Origin: Virgibacillus_O xinjiangensis
GTDB lineage: Bacteria > Bacillota > Bacilli > Bacillales > Amphibacillaceae
Assembly: GCF_042643145.1 (NCBI RefSeq)
Contig: NZ_JBHRSA010000058.1
Location: forward strand, 62,001-126,000
Direction of reading: 5' to 3'
Length of the DNA: 64,000 bases
This document shows, piece after piece, positions 50,308 through 59,310 of this stretch. The notes beneath the pieces are model-generated. The model was not told where the DNA came from and did not search any database. It was given only the letters and a program-made list of their open reading frames with translations. Every line of letters starts with the position of its first letter. The stretch's first letter is position 1. The position numbers and the translations under genes are program-made.

Positions 50308-51366
50308 ATGTCACTAGAGACAATCCCGGTTCGTAAAGGAGAAGAACTGAATCAGGAAAAACTGGAAGCCTATCTGCGGAAGCATATCCCTGAACTGCCA
50401 GATGAGCGGCTCGAAATATCCCAGTTTCGAGCGGGTAGATCCAACTTGACGTACCAACTGCAAATGGGGTCATGGGAGGCTGTCTTGCGGCGGCCCCCAC
50501 TTGGTCCAGTGGCGCCTAAAGCACATGATATGGAGCGGGAATTCACGATCATCAAGGAAATTCATCCACATTTTCCGCCTGCCCCAAAGCCATATCTGTT
50601 TTCTGATGAACATCTGTTGGGCAGTCCCTTTTTCATTATGGAGAGAAAGCACGGGAGAGTTCTCGACACTTCTTTTCCCGAGGATGTACATGTCACAGAA
50701 GACCTATGTCGCAATATCTCCCAGCAGATGATAGATAATCTTGTTGCATTGCATGATATTGATTATTCCAAAATGAAGTTGAAGGAAATGACGAAACCTG
50801 AGGGGTTCATGGAACGCCAAGTACACGGCTGGATCAAAAGATATGACAGGGCTCGCACGGACGATATCAAAGGAATGGATTGGCTGAAGAAGTGGTTGGT
50901 TGACCATATTCCTGTTTCACCGGCACCAACGGTCATCCATTATGATTTTAAGCTGAATAACGCTATGTTTAATGAGGACTTCAGTGATTTGATTGGATTG
51001 TTCGACTGGGAAATGACAACGGTGGGGGATCCATTGGCAGATTTGGCAGTATCAATGAGCTACTGGACACAGGAAGGGGACTCTCCACTGCTGAGCAAAG
51101 GAATGGGAGAAGAATCTGTTACTGTCCGCCCTGGATTCATGACAAGGGCAGAGTTCATGGAGGCGTATGCTGCAAAGAGTGGAAGAGATGTTTCCCATAT
51201 GGATTTTTATTTGACTTTCGCTTATTTCAAATTGGCGGTCATCTGCCAGCAAATCTATTACCGCTGGAGGAAAGGACAGACACAGGATGAACGGTTCGCC
51301 CAACTAGATTCGTATGTCCATAATCTCATTCAATATGCACAGGAGACAGCCGGCAGCAAGATATGA
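50308..51366 (+). CDS. APH-family phosphotransferase (ACAD10/LvaA-like)
   Basis: A 352-residue kinase-fold protein of the aminoglycoside phosphotransferase family. The catalytic loop VIHYDFKLNN (HxDxxxxN) and the metal-binding GLFDWEMTTVGDPLADLA are clear; FRAGRSNLTYQL is the glycine-rich loop. This subgroup is homologous to the N-terminal domain of mammalian ACAD10/11 and to LvaA, which phosphorylate the 4-hydroxyl of a 4-hydroxyacyl-CoA before its elimination. An ACAD10/11-like dehydrogenase is encoded at 45975, and a diverged phosphatase-like gene follows 22 bp downstream. AGGAGGGGAG precedes the ATG. An antibiotic kinase role is unlikely here. Confidence 0.85.
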   Translation: MSLETIPVRKGEELNQEKLEAYLRKHIPELPDERLEISQFRAGRSNLTYQLQMGSWEAVLRRPPLGPVAPKAHDMEREFTIIKEIHPHFPPAPKPYLFSDEHLLGSPFFIMERKHGRVLDTSFPEDVHVTEDLCRNISQQMIDNLVALHDIDYSKMKLKEMTKPEGFMERQVHGWIKRYDRARTDDIKGMDWLKKWLVDHIPVSPAPTVIHYDFKLNNAMFNEDFSDLIGLFDWEMTTVGDPLADLAVSMSYWTQEGDSPLLSKGMGEESVTVRPGFMTRAEFMEAYAAKSGRDVSHMDFYLTFAYFKLAVICQQIYYRWRKGQTQDERFAQLDSYVHNLIQYAQETAGSKI

Positions 51367-51387
51367 TGGATAAAAAGGTGGGAAAGA

Positions 51388-52179
51388 ATGGGGAAATTAC
51401 ATGTCCTTTTGAAGAAGGAAGAATTGGATGCCCAAAGGCTGGATGACAGTAAAATCGTGGTAGTGTTTGACATACTTCTTGCCACATCAACCATTACAGC
51501 TGCCCTACATTACGGTGCACGGGAAGTGGTACCTGTGATCGACGGAGCAGCGGCAATGGAAGAAGCAGCACAAAGAGAGAAAGGAGGTTTTGTTTTAGCT
51601 GGTGAGTATCAGGGAGTAACGATTGAGGGGTTTTTAGCTCCATATCCACAAGGGCTGAAACAGAAAGTTGCCGGAAAATCAGTGGTGCTATCTACTACCA
51701 ATGGTACGGTTGCTATCCGCAAAGCTGTCGGAGCTAAAATGGTCTATACTGCTTCCATGCTGAATACCCTGGCTGTTGTCCAGCATCTGCTAGAAAGCCA
51801 TAAGGATGAAACCATTCTGTTGGTTTGCGCCGGCTCTTCCGGTGAATTCAATATCGAGGACTTCTATGGTGCAGGTTATTTCATTGATGCTTTGACGGAA
51901 AACTCCAGACAGAACTGGAAGTATACCGATGCCTCTTTTGCAGCGCATGAATTCTACAAAGGAGCTGTAGAAAACGGACGGAAGCTGTTCCACCAATCAA
52001 GCGTAGGGAAGATGATCGGAAAGCATGGGTTTGAAGAGGAAGTCGATTTCGTGCTGCAGAAGGATATCTATCCAATAGCGTCTTATGTGAACAGTGATCT
52101 AGCGGTGATTGCCGAACAAATAAAAGAGGATGGGAGCGAAGTGCATGCAGTCCACGGAAACCAATCATTTAATGATTAA
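51388..52179 (+). CDS. ComB-like (2-phosphosulfolactate phosphatase family) protein, diverged active site
   Basis: A 263-residue protein of the ComB family, which in coenzyme M and sulfolactate synthesis dephosphorylates 2-phosphosulfolactate. The family layout is kept: VVVFDILLATSTITAAL at 24-40, LAGEYQG, STTNGTVAIRKA and LVCAGSSGEFNIEDFYGAG. As I remember the family, the first motif is DxLRATST with Arg (Leu31 here), the second ends GFDxGNSP (GFLAPYPQ here), and the CAGR Arg is Ser. The phosphosulfonate site is therefore probably lost. It directly follows a predicted acyl-CoA hydroxyl kinase, so another phosphorylated substrate is possible. GGTGGGAAAG precedes the ATG. Confidence 0.75.
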   Translation: MGKLHVLLKKEELDAQRLDDSKIVVVFDILLATSTITAALHYGAREVVPVIDGAAAMEEAAQREKGGFVLAGEYQGVTIEGFLAPYPQGLKQKVAGKSVVLSTTNGTVAIRKAVGAKMVYTASMLNTLAVVQHLLESHKDETILLVCAGSSGEFNIEDFYGAGYFIDALTENSRQNWKYTDASFAAHEFYKGAVENGRKLFHQSSVGKMIGKHGFEEEVDFVLQKDIYPIASYVNSDLAVIAEQIKEDGSEVHAVHGNQSFND

Positions 52180-52939
52180 GAAAGAAGATGGCATTTTGAG
52201 TATTACGTTGAACAGGCCGGATAGCTTGAATGCTTTCAGCACCGAGATGATCTCAGGGATCTCGGATGCCATCCGTGAAGCAAAAACGGATGATACCGTA
52301 CGTGCGGTTACCATCGCAGGTGCAGGCCGCGCCTTCAGTGCGGGTGGAGATGTGAAACGGATGGGCAGTAATACTCCAATGGACACCTATGCCCATCTTG
52401 GAAATCTAAACAACTTGATTCTGTCCATGAAGGAATTGGAGAAGCCGATCATAGCGGTCGTTCATGGCTATGCGGCAGGTGCCGGTTTCAATCTGGCGAT
52501 GGCATGTGATTTGATTCTCGCGGAAGATGATACCAGATTCATCATGAGCTTTTCAAAAGTAGGATTGATTTCAGACGGAGGTGGACTGTACTTCCTAACC
52601 AGACAGATTGGTCCGTACCGGGCAAAGGAATTGATGTTTAATGCGGAGCCGATTACTGCCGAGGAGGCGTATCATCTGGGCATTGTCAATCACGTGTATC
52701 CTGCAGGGGAGCTGAAGGAAAAAGCCGACAATTTTGTCCGGCGAATAGCGGAAGGGCCTTCTACTGCTTATGGGTTCATTAAGAAAATTGCAGACAAAGC
52801 ATTGACATCCAACCTTGAAGAAATCCTTGAACAGGAGAGGATCACCCAGGCTACTGTCGCCACTTCTGCAGAGCACCGGGAGGGGGTGCAGGCATTCAAA
52901 GAGAAACGGCAACCGGATTTCAAAAGAAGCGGACAGTAA
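52145..52939 (+). CDS. Enoyl-CoA hydratase/isomerase family, PaaG-like
   Basis: A 264-residue crotonase-fold protein. Both usual hydratase glutamates are absent: GAGFNLAMACD replaces GGGCELAMACD, and the second site reads FSKVGLISDGGG. The Asp there (D144) is the pattern of PaaG-type isomerases (ring 1,2-epoxyphenylacetyl-CoA isomerase and related delta-isomerases). It therefore more likely shifts a double bond or opens an oxepin-type ring than hydrates. GGGAG (52132-52136) selects ATG 52145, which overlaps the ComB-like gene by 35 bases. Confidence 0.83.
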   Translation: MQSTETNHLMIKKEDGILSITLNRPDSLNAFSTEMISGISDAIREAKTDDTVRAVTIAGAGRAFSAGGDVKRMGSNTPMDTYAHLGNLNNLILSMKELEKPIIAVVHGYAAGAGFNLAMACDLILAEDDTRFIMSFSKVGLISDGGGLYFLTRQIGPYRAKELMFNAEPITAEEAYHLGIVNHVYPAGELKEKADNFVRRIAEGPSTAYGFIKKIADKALTSNLEEILEQERITQATVATSAEHREGVQAFKEKRQPDFKRSGQ

Positions 52940-52980
52940 GATGGCAGATATTTGACTCATAATCAAGGGAGAGTGAATAC

Positions 52981-54651
52981 ATGTTAACCCGTCATTATGA
53001 CTATTGGCCGAAACTATCTAAGTCACTGACCATTCCAGAAACACCTCTCTATGACAATCTGGCTGTCAGTGCCAGCAGGTATCCGGACCACCAAGCCATC
53101 TATTATTATGGAAATGAAATCAGTTACCGGCAGCTAGAGCGTGAGGTAGATTCACTTGCCGGCTATTTGCAGGCAGAACTCGGGGTGTCCAAAGGGGAAA
53201 AAGTGCTGTTGTATATGCAGAACTCCCCCCAATTCGTCATTGGCTTTTATGCCATTTTGAAAGCCGGTGGAGCAGTAGTCCCGATTAACCCTATGTTGAC
53301 AGCAGACGAGCTTGAATTTTATGTGAAGGATTGCAAGATCGTAAATGCATTGGTTGGTCAGGAACTTTATGGGAAAGTGGCTCCGCTGCTTAAGAGTACT
53401 TCCTTGGAAAATCTGATTATCGCTGCCTATTCTGATTATGCTGGCGAGAGTTTTCCATTGGAAGTGCCGGAAGAGGTGAAACAGCCGCGGACCAACTTTG
53501 ATTCTCCCCGCCATTACTACTGGGAGGATTGTGTAAGGGCCGCAGATGCTCCACAAGAATTGGGAATGAAAGCGGATGATTTAGCTGTACTGCCATACAC
53601 ATCCGGCACTACTGGCTTGCCTAAGGGGTGCATGCATACGAACAGTACGGTCCAGGCCAACACAGTGGGAGCAGCAAACTGGGCAGGAGCATCCGCAAAC
53701 AATATCCACTTGGCCACCCTGCCATTCTTTCACGTTACAGGTATGGTCCATAGTATGCATATGCCCATCTACACAGGCGGAACGATGGTCATTATGACTA
53801 GGTGGGACAGAAAGACAGCAGTTGAATTGATCGACAATCAGCGCTGCACGAATTGGGTAGCCATCAGCACAATGATCATCGATTTCTTGGCTAATCCACA
53901 GCTGAAAGCAGAACAGCTCTCCTCCCTGCTATCAATATCCGGGGGCGGGGCGGCACTGCCGGAAGCGGTTGGAGAACAGCTCTATCAATTGACTGGGCTT
54001 AAATTTGTAGAAGGATACGGCCTGTCAGAAACCATTGCACAAACGCATTTCAACCCAGCAGATCGACCAAAGATGCAGTGTCTGGGCATTCCTTCCTTTG
54101 ATGTGGACGCAAGAATTATCGATCCGGCGACACAGAAGGAACTAGGTGTCGGAGAAGTGGGCGAAATCATTGTGAATGGACCACAGATCATGACGGGTTA
54201 TTACAATCGGCAGGAAGAAAATGAAAACGCTTTTATAAAACTGGATGGAAAACGGTTTTTCCGTACAGGCGATATTGGCAGGTATGATGAGGAAGGCTAT
54301 TTCTTCATGGTCGATCGGGTAAAACGGATGATCAATACATCCGGGTATAAAGTATGGCCGACAGAAGTTGAATCTTTCCTCTATAAACATCCTGCCGTCC
54401 AGCAGGCATGTGTCGTCGGGATACCTGATGCGAAAAAGGGGGAAACCGTAAAAGCTTTCATCATCCTCAAACAGAATGAGAAAGAAAAGGTTACAGAAGA
54501 GGAAATCATCGAATGGAGCAAGCAGCATATGGCAGCTTACAAGTATCCGCGGGAAGTCGAGTTCTTAGATTCACTGCCAACAACCAGCAGTGGGAAGATT
54601 TTGTGGAGAAAACTGCAGGAAAAAGAATGGGAAAAGTCTGAGTTGAAATAA
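52981..54651 (+). CDS. AMP-dependent acyl-CoA ligase
   Basis: A 556-residue ANL synthetase. P-loop YTSGTTGLPKGCMH, GYGLSETI, hinge RTGDIGRYDEEGYF and catalytic Lys in TSSGKILWRKL. It differs from the two LTHYN-type ligases (35341, 41436) and is longer, so a different acid is activated. GGGAGAG precedes the ATG. It is the last enzyme gene before the Liv-type transporter, so it may activate the imported substrate. Confidence 0.88.
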   Translation: MLTRHYDYWPKLSKSLTIPETPLYDNLAVSASRYPDHQAIYYYGNEISYRQLEREVDSLAGYLQAELGVSKGEKVLLYMQNSPQFVIGFYAILKAGGAVVPINPMLTADELEFYVKDCKIVNALVGQELYGKVAPLLKSTSLENLIIAAYSDYAGESFPLEVPEEVKQPRTNFDSPRHYYWEDCVRAADAPQELGMKADDLAVLPYTSGTTGLPKGCMHTNSTVQANTVGAANWAGASANNIHLATLPFFHVTGMVHSMHMPIYTGGTMVIMTRWDRKTAVELIDNQRCTNWVAISTMIIDFLANPQLKAEQLSSLLSISGGGAALPEAVGEQLYQLTGLKFVEGYGLSETIAQTHFNPADRPKMQCLGIPSFDVDARIIDPATQKELGVGEVGEIIVNGPQIMTGYYNRQEENENAFIKLDGKRFFRTGDIGRYDEEGYFFMVDRVKRMINTSGYKVWPTEVESFLYKHPAVQQACVVGIPDAKKGETVKAFIILKQNEKEKVTEEEIIEWSKQHMAAYKYPREVEFLDSLPTTSSGKILWRKLQEKEWEKSELK

Positions 54652-54657
54652 TTGCCA

Positions 54658-54692
54658 CTGGGAGCTGCAGGTGACATTCCTTCCGCTCCCAG
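54658..54692 (+). terminator. Hairpin between ligase and ABC permease genes
   Basis: CTGGGAGC (54658-54665) and GCTCCCAG (54685-54692) form a perfect 8-bp stem with a 19-base loop, followed by weakly T-rich CTGAATAACTTTT. It could attenuate read-through into the transporter genes. Confidence 0.45.
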
Positions 54693-54725
54693 GCTGAATA
54701 ACTTTTACGGAAAGGGGAGGAAAAA

Positions 54726-55589
54726 GTGGATATATTTCTGCAGCAGATCTTTAATGGTTTGACCGTTGGCAGTGTTTACAGCTTGGTAGCTTTGGGATTG
54801 ACCCTTGTATACGGAATCTTGCACATTCCTAATTTTGCCCATGGTGCCTTATACATGCTTGGAGGTTATATAACATTGACCATGATGGTCTACCTAGGCA
54901 TGAATTACTGGATGGCCATCCTGGTCTCTATCCTGGTTGTCGGCCTGACAAGCGTTTTGATGGAACGATTGGTCTTTCATCCATTACGTCACTCTACGCC
55001 AATTCAGCACAAGGTTGCAGCAATCGGTGTTCTGTTGTTCTTGGAAGCATTGGCACAATTGGTCTGGGGAGCTGATTTCCGGCAGATGCCGACTCCATAT
55101 GGGGGTGTCATCAACTTTGCTGGACTGACGTTTACCGGACAGCGACTTCTGATCGTAGTAGCGGCCGTCTTAGTGATGGTGCTTCTTTACCTGTTCTTGA
55201 AGAAGACATTTACCGGTGCCACCATTGTCGCCATGGCACAGAACAGGGAAGGGGCTTCACTAGTAGGTGTGAATACCAACAGGGTAGCCATTCTTACCTT
55301 CTTCATTGCAGGAACCTTGGCTGCCATCGGCGCTTCGCTGTCGTCACCTATCAACCTCGTATTTCCTGGGATGGGGCATCTTGTCATACTCAAAGCTTTC
55401 GTCATCATCATTATTGGTGGAATGGGTAGCATTCCTGGTGCCATTCTCGGCGGCTATATTCTCGGTTTCAGTGAAAGTATCGGAGCTACCTATATTTCTA
55501 GTGATTATAAGGATATTATTGCTTTTGTCCTGCTTGTTGCAATCCTGTCCATCAAGCCACAGGGAATCTTTGCTAAAGGGGGAGTGTAA
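54726..55589 (+). CDS. livH: Branched-chain amino acid-type ABC transporter permease (LivH)
   Basis: A 287-residue permease with about eight helices. QQIFNGLTVGSVYSLVALGLTLVYG and VLKAFVIIIIGGMGSIPGAILGG are LivH family blocks. The start is GTG after AAAGGGGAGG. It forms the membrane channel with LivM, whose GTG starts one base after this gene's stop. In this context the carrier more likely imports an aromatic or organic acid than an amino acid, as for Liv-type systems in benzoate and phenylpropanoid catabolism. Confidence 0.92.
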   Translation: MDIFLQQIFNGLTVGSVYSLVALGLTLVYGILHIPNFAHGALYMLGGYITLTMMVYLGMNYWMAILVSILVVGLTSVLMERLVFHPLRHSTPIQHKVAAIGVLLFLEALAQLVWGADFRQMPTPYGGVINFAGLTFTGQRLLIVVAAVLVMVLLYLFLKKTFTGATIVAMAQNREGASLVGVNTNRVAILTFFIAGTLAAIGASLSSPINLVFPGMGHLVILKAFVIIIIGGMGSIPGAILGGYILGFSESIGATYISSDYKDIIAFVLLVAILSIKPQGIFAKGGV

Positions 55590-56585
55590 GTGAAATATAT
55601 TCTGGATAAGAAAGGACTTCTTGTAGTCCTGATCGCTCTAGCCCTCCTCTTTCCTTTAGTAGTACCGAACCAGTACTATATCCATATTCTTACATTGGCC
55701 TTCATCTGGACGATAGCCGTTTATGGGTTGAACCTGTTATCCGGGTTTACAGGATATCTGTCACTGGCACACGCGGGGTTTTTCGCCATCGGTGCGTACT
55801 CGCTTGGACTGTTGACCGTAAAAGCGGGGATGGGATTCTGGCCGGCATTTTTCCTTGCTCCTCTCATTACCAGTGTCATCGGCTTCTTCATCGGAATGGC
55901 TGCTCTCCGCACGAAGGAACATTTCTTTGCCATCTATACCCTTTGTGTCGGTTATATCATCTACCTGGTCATAGATAAATGGGACAGCCTGACGGAAGGA
56001 GTGAGGGGGCTGATGGGAATTCCGGCACCAGGAAATATCGGTCCGATTTCCCTTTCCAGTCCATTGGCCCAATATTACTTTGTGTTTGCTGTTTTGCTTC
56101 TCGTCATTTTGGTGGTGTATAGGATTGTCCATTCCTTGACAGGGAGGTCTTATATCGCTATTCGCAACAGCGAGCAGTTGGCACAATCATTGGGAATCTC
56201 ACCGATAAAAAATAAGATGGCTTCTTTTGTCCTTTCTACTTTCTTTGCAGGTGTGGCAGGCGCGTTATATGCAAGCTTCATCCGTTTCATCGGTCCAGAA
56301 ATTGCCTATACGACGATCACCTTTGATTTGCTTACGTATATGATTGTCGGCGGTATTGGAACTTTATCAGGCCCGTTGATCGGCACACTTCTGATCGTCT
56401 GGCTATCCCAGAATCTGCAGTTTCTCCAAGATTATCGGATGCTTATCTTTGGTCCACTGCTGACTCTGTTGATCATATTCTCACCAGGCGGGATTGTTGG
56501 TGCTTTCCGGAATTGGCAGTTCAACAGGCAGGAGAAGAAACGGTTATATACCGCAAGTCTGAAAAAACAGGCACAGGAGGGGTGA
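55590..56585 (+). CDS. livM: Branched-chain amino acid-type ABC transporter permease (LivM)
   Basis: A 331-residue permease. LNLLSGFTGYLSLAHAGFFAIGAY and the EAA-type loop GGIGTLSGPLIGTLLI are LivM hallmarks. GTG start directly after the LivH stop (TAAGTG). It ends four bases before the LivG gene. Confidence 0.92.
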   Translation: MKYILDKKGLLVVLIALALLFPLVVPNQYYIHILTLAFIWTIAVYGLNLLSGFTGYLSLAHAGFFAIGAYSLGLLTVKAGMGFWPAFFLAPLITSVIGFFIGMAALRTKEHFFAIYTLCVGYIIYLVIDKWDSLTEGVRGLMGIPAPGNIGPISLSSPLAQYYFVFAVLLLVILVVYRIVHSLTGRSYIAIRNSEQLAQSLGISPIKNKMASFVLSTFFAGVAGALYASFIRFIGPEIAYTTITFDLLTYMIVGGIGTLSGPLIGTLLIVWLSQNLQFLQDYRMLIFGPLLTLLIIFSPGGIVGAFRNWQFNRQEKKRLYTASLKKQAQEG

Positions 56586-56589
56586 TGCG

Positions 56590-57354
56590 ATGTACTTGGA
56601 AACAAGGAATCTGACAAAGAGGTTCGGTGGACTCACAGCAATCAGTGGAGTAGATTTTGGAATCGAAAGAGGGAAAGTGAATGCGATCATTGGTCCGAAC
56701 GGTGCAGGAAAATCAACATTCTTTCACTTGATTACGGGCATCCACCGCCCAAGTGAGGGAGAAGTCCTTTTCAAAGGGAAGGATATTTCAAAGCTGCCTC
56801 CTAATAAAATTGCAGAATTGGGGGTAGCTCGCACCTTCCAGACTACCAATCTATTTGAAAGAGCGACCGTGTTTGAAAATGTGGTAGTAGGCCACCGGCT
56901 CCGCACAAGGTCTAATCTGTTCGATGCTGTGTTCCGTACGAAGCGGCTGAAGGAAGAAGAGGAAAAATGTAAGGAAAAAGCTTTGAAGGTGCTGGATTTT
57001 GCTGGCCTCTCCGCAATTACGGATCGAGTAGTCACCAATATTTCTCAGGAAGAGAAGAAACGAGTGGCTTTCGCGCTTGCTTTGGCAACCGATCCTGAAG
57101 TGATTTTTCTTGATGAGCCTACTGCAGGGGTCAATCCCGATGAGACGGAAGAGCTTTCCCTGCTGATTGAGAAAATGGCGCAGAAGGGCATTACCGTATG
57201 CCTGATTGAACACAAGATGAAAATGATCATGAATATGGCAGACAAAATAATGGTGCTGAATTATGGCGAGAAGATTGCTGAAGGCACACCAGAGGAAATC
57301 AACAATAATGATGAAGTCATCAAGGCGTATCTAGGGGGAGATGCCAGTGCTTGA
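56590..57354 (+). CDS. livG: Liv-type ABC transporter ATP-binding protein (LivG), atypical signature motif
   Basis: A 254-residue ATPase. Walker A GPNGAGKST (35-43), Q-loop ARTFQTTNLFE and Walker B VIFLDEPTAGVNP are normal. The ABC signature, normally LSxGxxQ or LPYGEQ in this family, reads ISQEEKK (151-157), with Glu154 where the essential Gly is expected. This would be expected to weaken ATP sandwich formation at one site, so the transporter may be asymmetric, with LivF providing the competent site. AGGAGGGGTGAT precedes the ATG; overlaps livF. Confidence 0.88.
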   Translation: MYLETRNLTKRFGGLTAISGVDFGIERGKVNAIIGPNGAGKSTFFHLITGIHRPSEGEVLFKGKDISKLPPNKIAELGVARTFQTTNLFERATVFENVVVGHRLRTRSNLFDAVFRTKRLKEEEEKCKEKALKVLDFAGLSAITDRVVTNISQEEKKRVAFALALATDPEVIFLDEPTAGVNPDETEELSLLIEKMAQKGITVCLIEHKMKMIMNMADKIMVLNYGEKIAEGTPEEINNNDEVIKAYLGGDASA

Positions 57355-58054
57355 TTTGAAGCAGGTGACCGTGAACTATGGCAATTTTTCTGCTGTCCAG
57401 CAGGCAGAGATATCCGTAGAAAAAGGAGAAATTGTTGTACTGCTTGGAGCAAACGGCGCCGGCAAGAGTACAACCTTCCAGGCAATCAGCGGCTTGGTTA
57501 AACCTTCAGAAGGGGAGATCCTGTTCAAAGGAAATCAAATCAGTGGTAAATCTCCTGATAAGATTGTCCAGATGGGAATCGTTCAATGTGCGGAAGACCG
57601 CAAACTGTTTCCACAGATGAGCGTAGAACAGAATCTGATAATGGGAGCCTATGTCCACCGGAAAAATAGGAAATTGATCAAGCAGACCTTGAGAGAGGTT
57701 TACGACTTGTTTCCCATATTGTATGACAAGCGTGGGGAATTTGCCGGCTCTTTAAGTGGTGGGCAGCAGCAGATGCTGGCAATCGGCAGAGCACTGATGG
57801 CCAAGCCGGATCTGATGCTCCTCGATGAACCTTCCATCGGTCTGGCTCCCTTGATTGTTGAACAGATGTTTGAAAGCATCCAGCATATCAACAAAGAGGG
57901 AACTACCATTCTTCTCGCGGAACAGAATGCCAATGCTGCCTTGAGTATTGCGGATAAAGGATATGTCTATGAAAATGGCCGGATTGTGGTAGAAGGAAAA
58001 TCGGAGGAACTTTTCGCCAATGAGGAAGTCCGGAAAGCATACGTTGGTGCTTAA
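57341..58054 (+). CDS. livF: Liv-type ABC transporter ATP-binding protein (LivF)
   Basis: A 237-residue ATPase with Walker A GANGAGKST, canonical signature LSGGQQQ and Walker B LMLLDEPSIGLAP. The gene overlaps livG by 14 bases. The ATG at 57341 has GGGGGAG very close; GTG 57347 would be better spaced, so the start could be 6 bases later. Forms the ATPase pair with LivG. Confidence 0.92.
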   Translation: MPVLDLKQVTVNYGNFSAVQQAEISVEKGEIVVLLGANGAGKSTTFQAISGLVKPSEGEILFKGNQISGKSPDKIVQMGIVQCAEDRKLFPQMSVEQNLIMGAYVHRKNRKLIKQTLREVYDLFPILYDKRGEFAGSLSGGQQQMLAIGRALMAKPDLMLLDEPSIGLAPLIVEQMFESIQHINKEGTTILLAEQNANAALSIADKGYVYENGRIVVEGKSEELFANEEVRKAYVGA

Positions 58055-58099
58055 AAGCGGGAGATGCCAAGCAGATCTATAAAATCAGGAGGGATATGG

Positions 58100-59293
58100 A
58101 TGAAACGTGCTGGAATGGTATTCATGTTGGGACTATTGCTGTCATTGCTGGCAGCCTGTATTGATTCAGCCGGGAATACGGGCGAAGGGGCAGAATCAGG
58201 AGATAATAATGGCGAGAATATTGTAAATATCGGTTATAGCGGACCGTTAAGCGGTGCTGCAGCCTATTATGGAGAGAACACACTAAATGGTCTCGAGCTG
58301 GCAGTAGAGGAAATCAATGAAGAAGGCTTTGAAGTGGGAGGAGAAACATACAAGCTGAATGTAGTAGCCTTGGATGATAAGTATTTGCCGAATGAGACGG
58401 CTGCCAATGCCCGTAGAATGGTACAGGAAGATGATACGCCGATTATTTTTACTCCCCATAGCGGTGGAATCTCCGCCCTGCAGGTGTTCAATGAGCAGGA
58501 GAAGTTCCTGATCGGTGCGTATTCCAGTGAACCGGCTATTACGGAAGCAGGAAACTCACTGACTGTACGCATTCCGCCAAGCTATGACGGCTATTTGGAG
58601 CCATTTACAAAATACTCCATGGAGCGTTTCGGAAATAAACTGGCAGCCATTCCTCCAGTCACCCAGTATGGAAAGGATTGGGCTGAAGCTCTGCTTCCGC
58701 ATTGGAAAAGCGAAGGGGGAGAAGTGGTATATGAATCTTCCGTGGATTTCTCCAAGGATACCGATTTCTTCACTCTCTTGACAAATGCATTAGAAGAAGA
58801 TCCTGATGTCCTGTTTATTGGCGGACCATCCGAGCCAACGGCCAAAGTAGCACAGCAAGCAAGAGATTTGGGGTTTGAAGGCGGTTTTATGATCATGGAC
58901 CAGGCGAAATTGGATGAAATGAAAAATGTGACGGAAAATGATTCCTATGAGCCGTTTGAAGGTGCTATTGGTACCATGCCGCTAGTGAACGCAGATTATC
59001 CGGGTGTACCAGCTTTCGTCGAAAAGTACCAGGAGGAATATGGGAAAGATCCTGGTTCAGAAGCCGGCTTCCATTATGTTGCCATGTATATCTTCGTGGA
59101 AGCGATGAAAGCTGCAGGCAATGTGGAAGATGCTGAAGTAATTCGAGAGCATATCCAGGAAGGCTTGGATAACTTGCCGGAGGAGAAAAAAGTTTACGTA
59201 ATCCCGTCCATCGGTGAGGATGGAGGTTTTGAGATTAACACGAGGTACGGGTCGGTAGAAGACGGAGAAATCGTCCCTTACACAGGTGAATAA
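58100..59293 (+). CDS. Liv-type ABC transporter substrate-binding lipoprotein
   Basis: A 397-residue periplasmic-binding-protein type I receptor. The signal peptide ends in LLAAC (C20). NIGYSGPLSGAAAYYGENTLNGLELAVEEIN is the family's ligand-domain opening, followed by a full two-lobe architecture. CAGGAGGG selects ATG 58100; the frame extends to 58064. Encoded just after LivF, it delivers substrate to the LivHMGF transporter. The ligand is unknown but probably an organic acid linked to region D. Confidence 0.92.
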   Translation: MKRAGMVFMLGLLLSLLAACIDSAGNTGEGAESGDNNGENIVNIGYSGPLSGAAAYYGENTLNGLELAVEEINEEGFEVGGETYKLNVVALDDKYLPNETAANARRMVQEDDTPIIFTPHSGGISALQVFNEQEKFLIGAYSSEPAITEAGNSLTVRIPPSYDGYLEPFTKYSMERFGNKLAAIPPVTQYGKDWAEALLPHWKSEGGEVVYESSVDFSKDTDFFTLLTNALEEDPDVLFIGGPSEPTAKVAQQARDLGFEGGFMIMDQAKLDEMKNVTENDSYEPFEGAIGTMPLVNADYPGVPAFVEKYQEEYGKDPGSEAGFHYVAMYIFVEAMKAAGNVEDAEVIREHIQEGLDNLPEEKKVYVIPSIGEDGGFEINTRYGSVEDGEIVPYTGE

Positions 59294-59310
59294 TAAAGGA
59301 GGAAGACTGA

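Noticed and set aside
50308..51366. Aminoglycoside resistance kinase
   Set aside because: Belongs to the ACAD10/LvaA-like subgroup by motif and sits in an acyl-CoA catabolic run.
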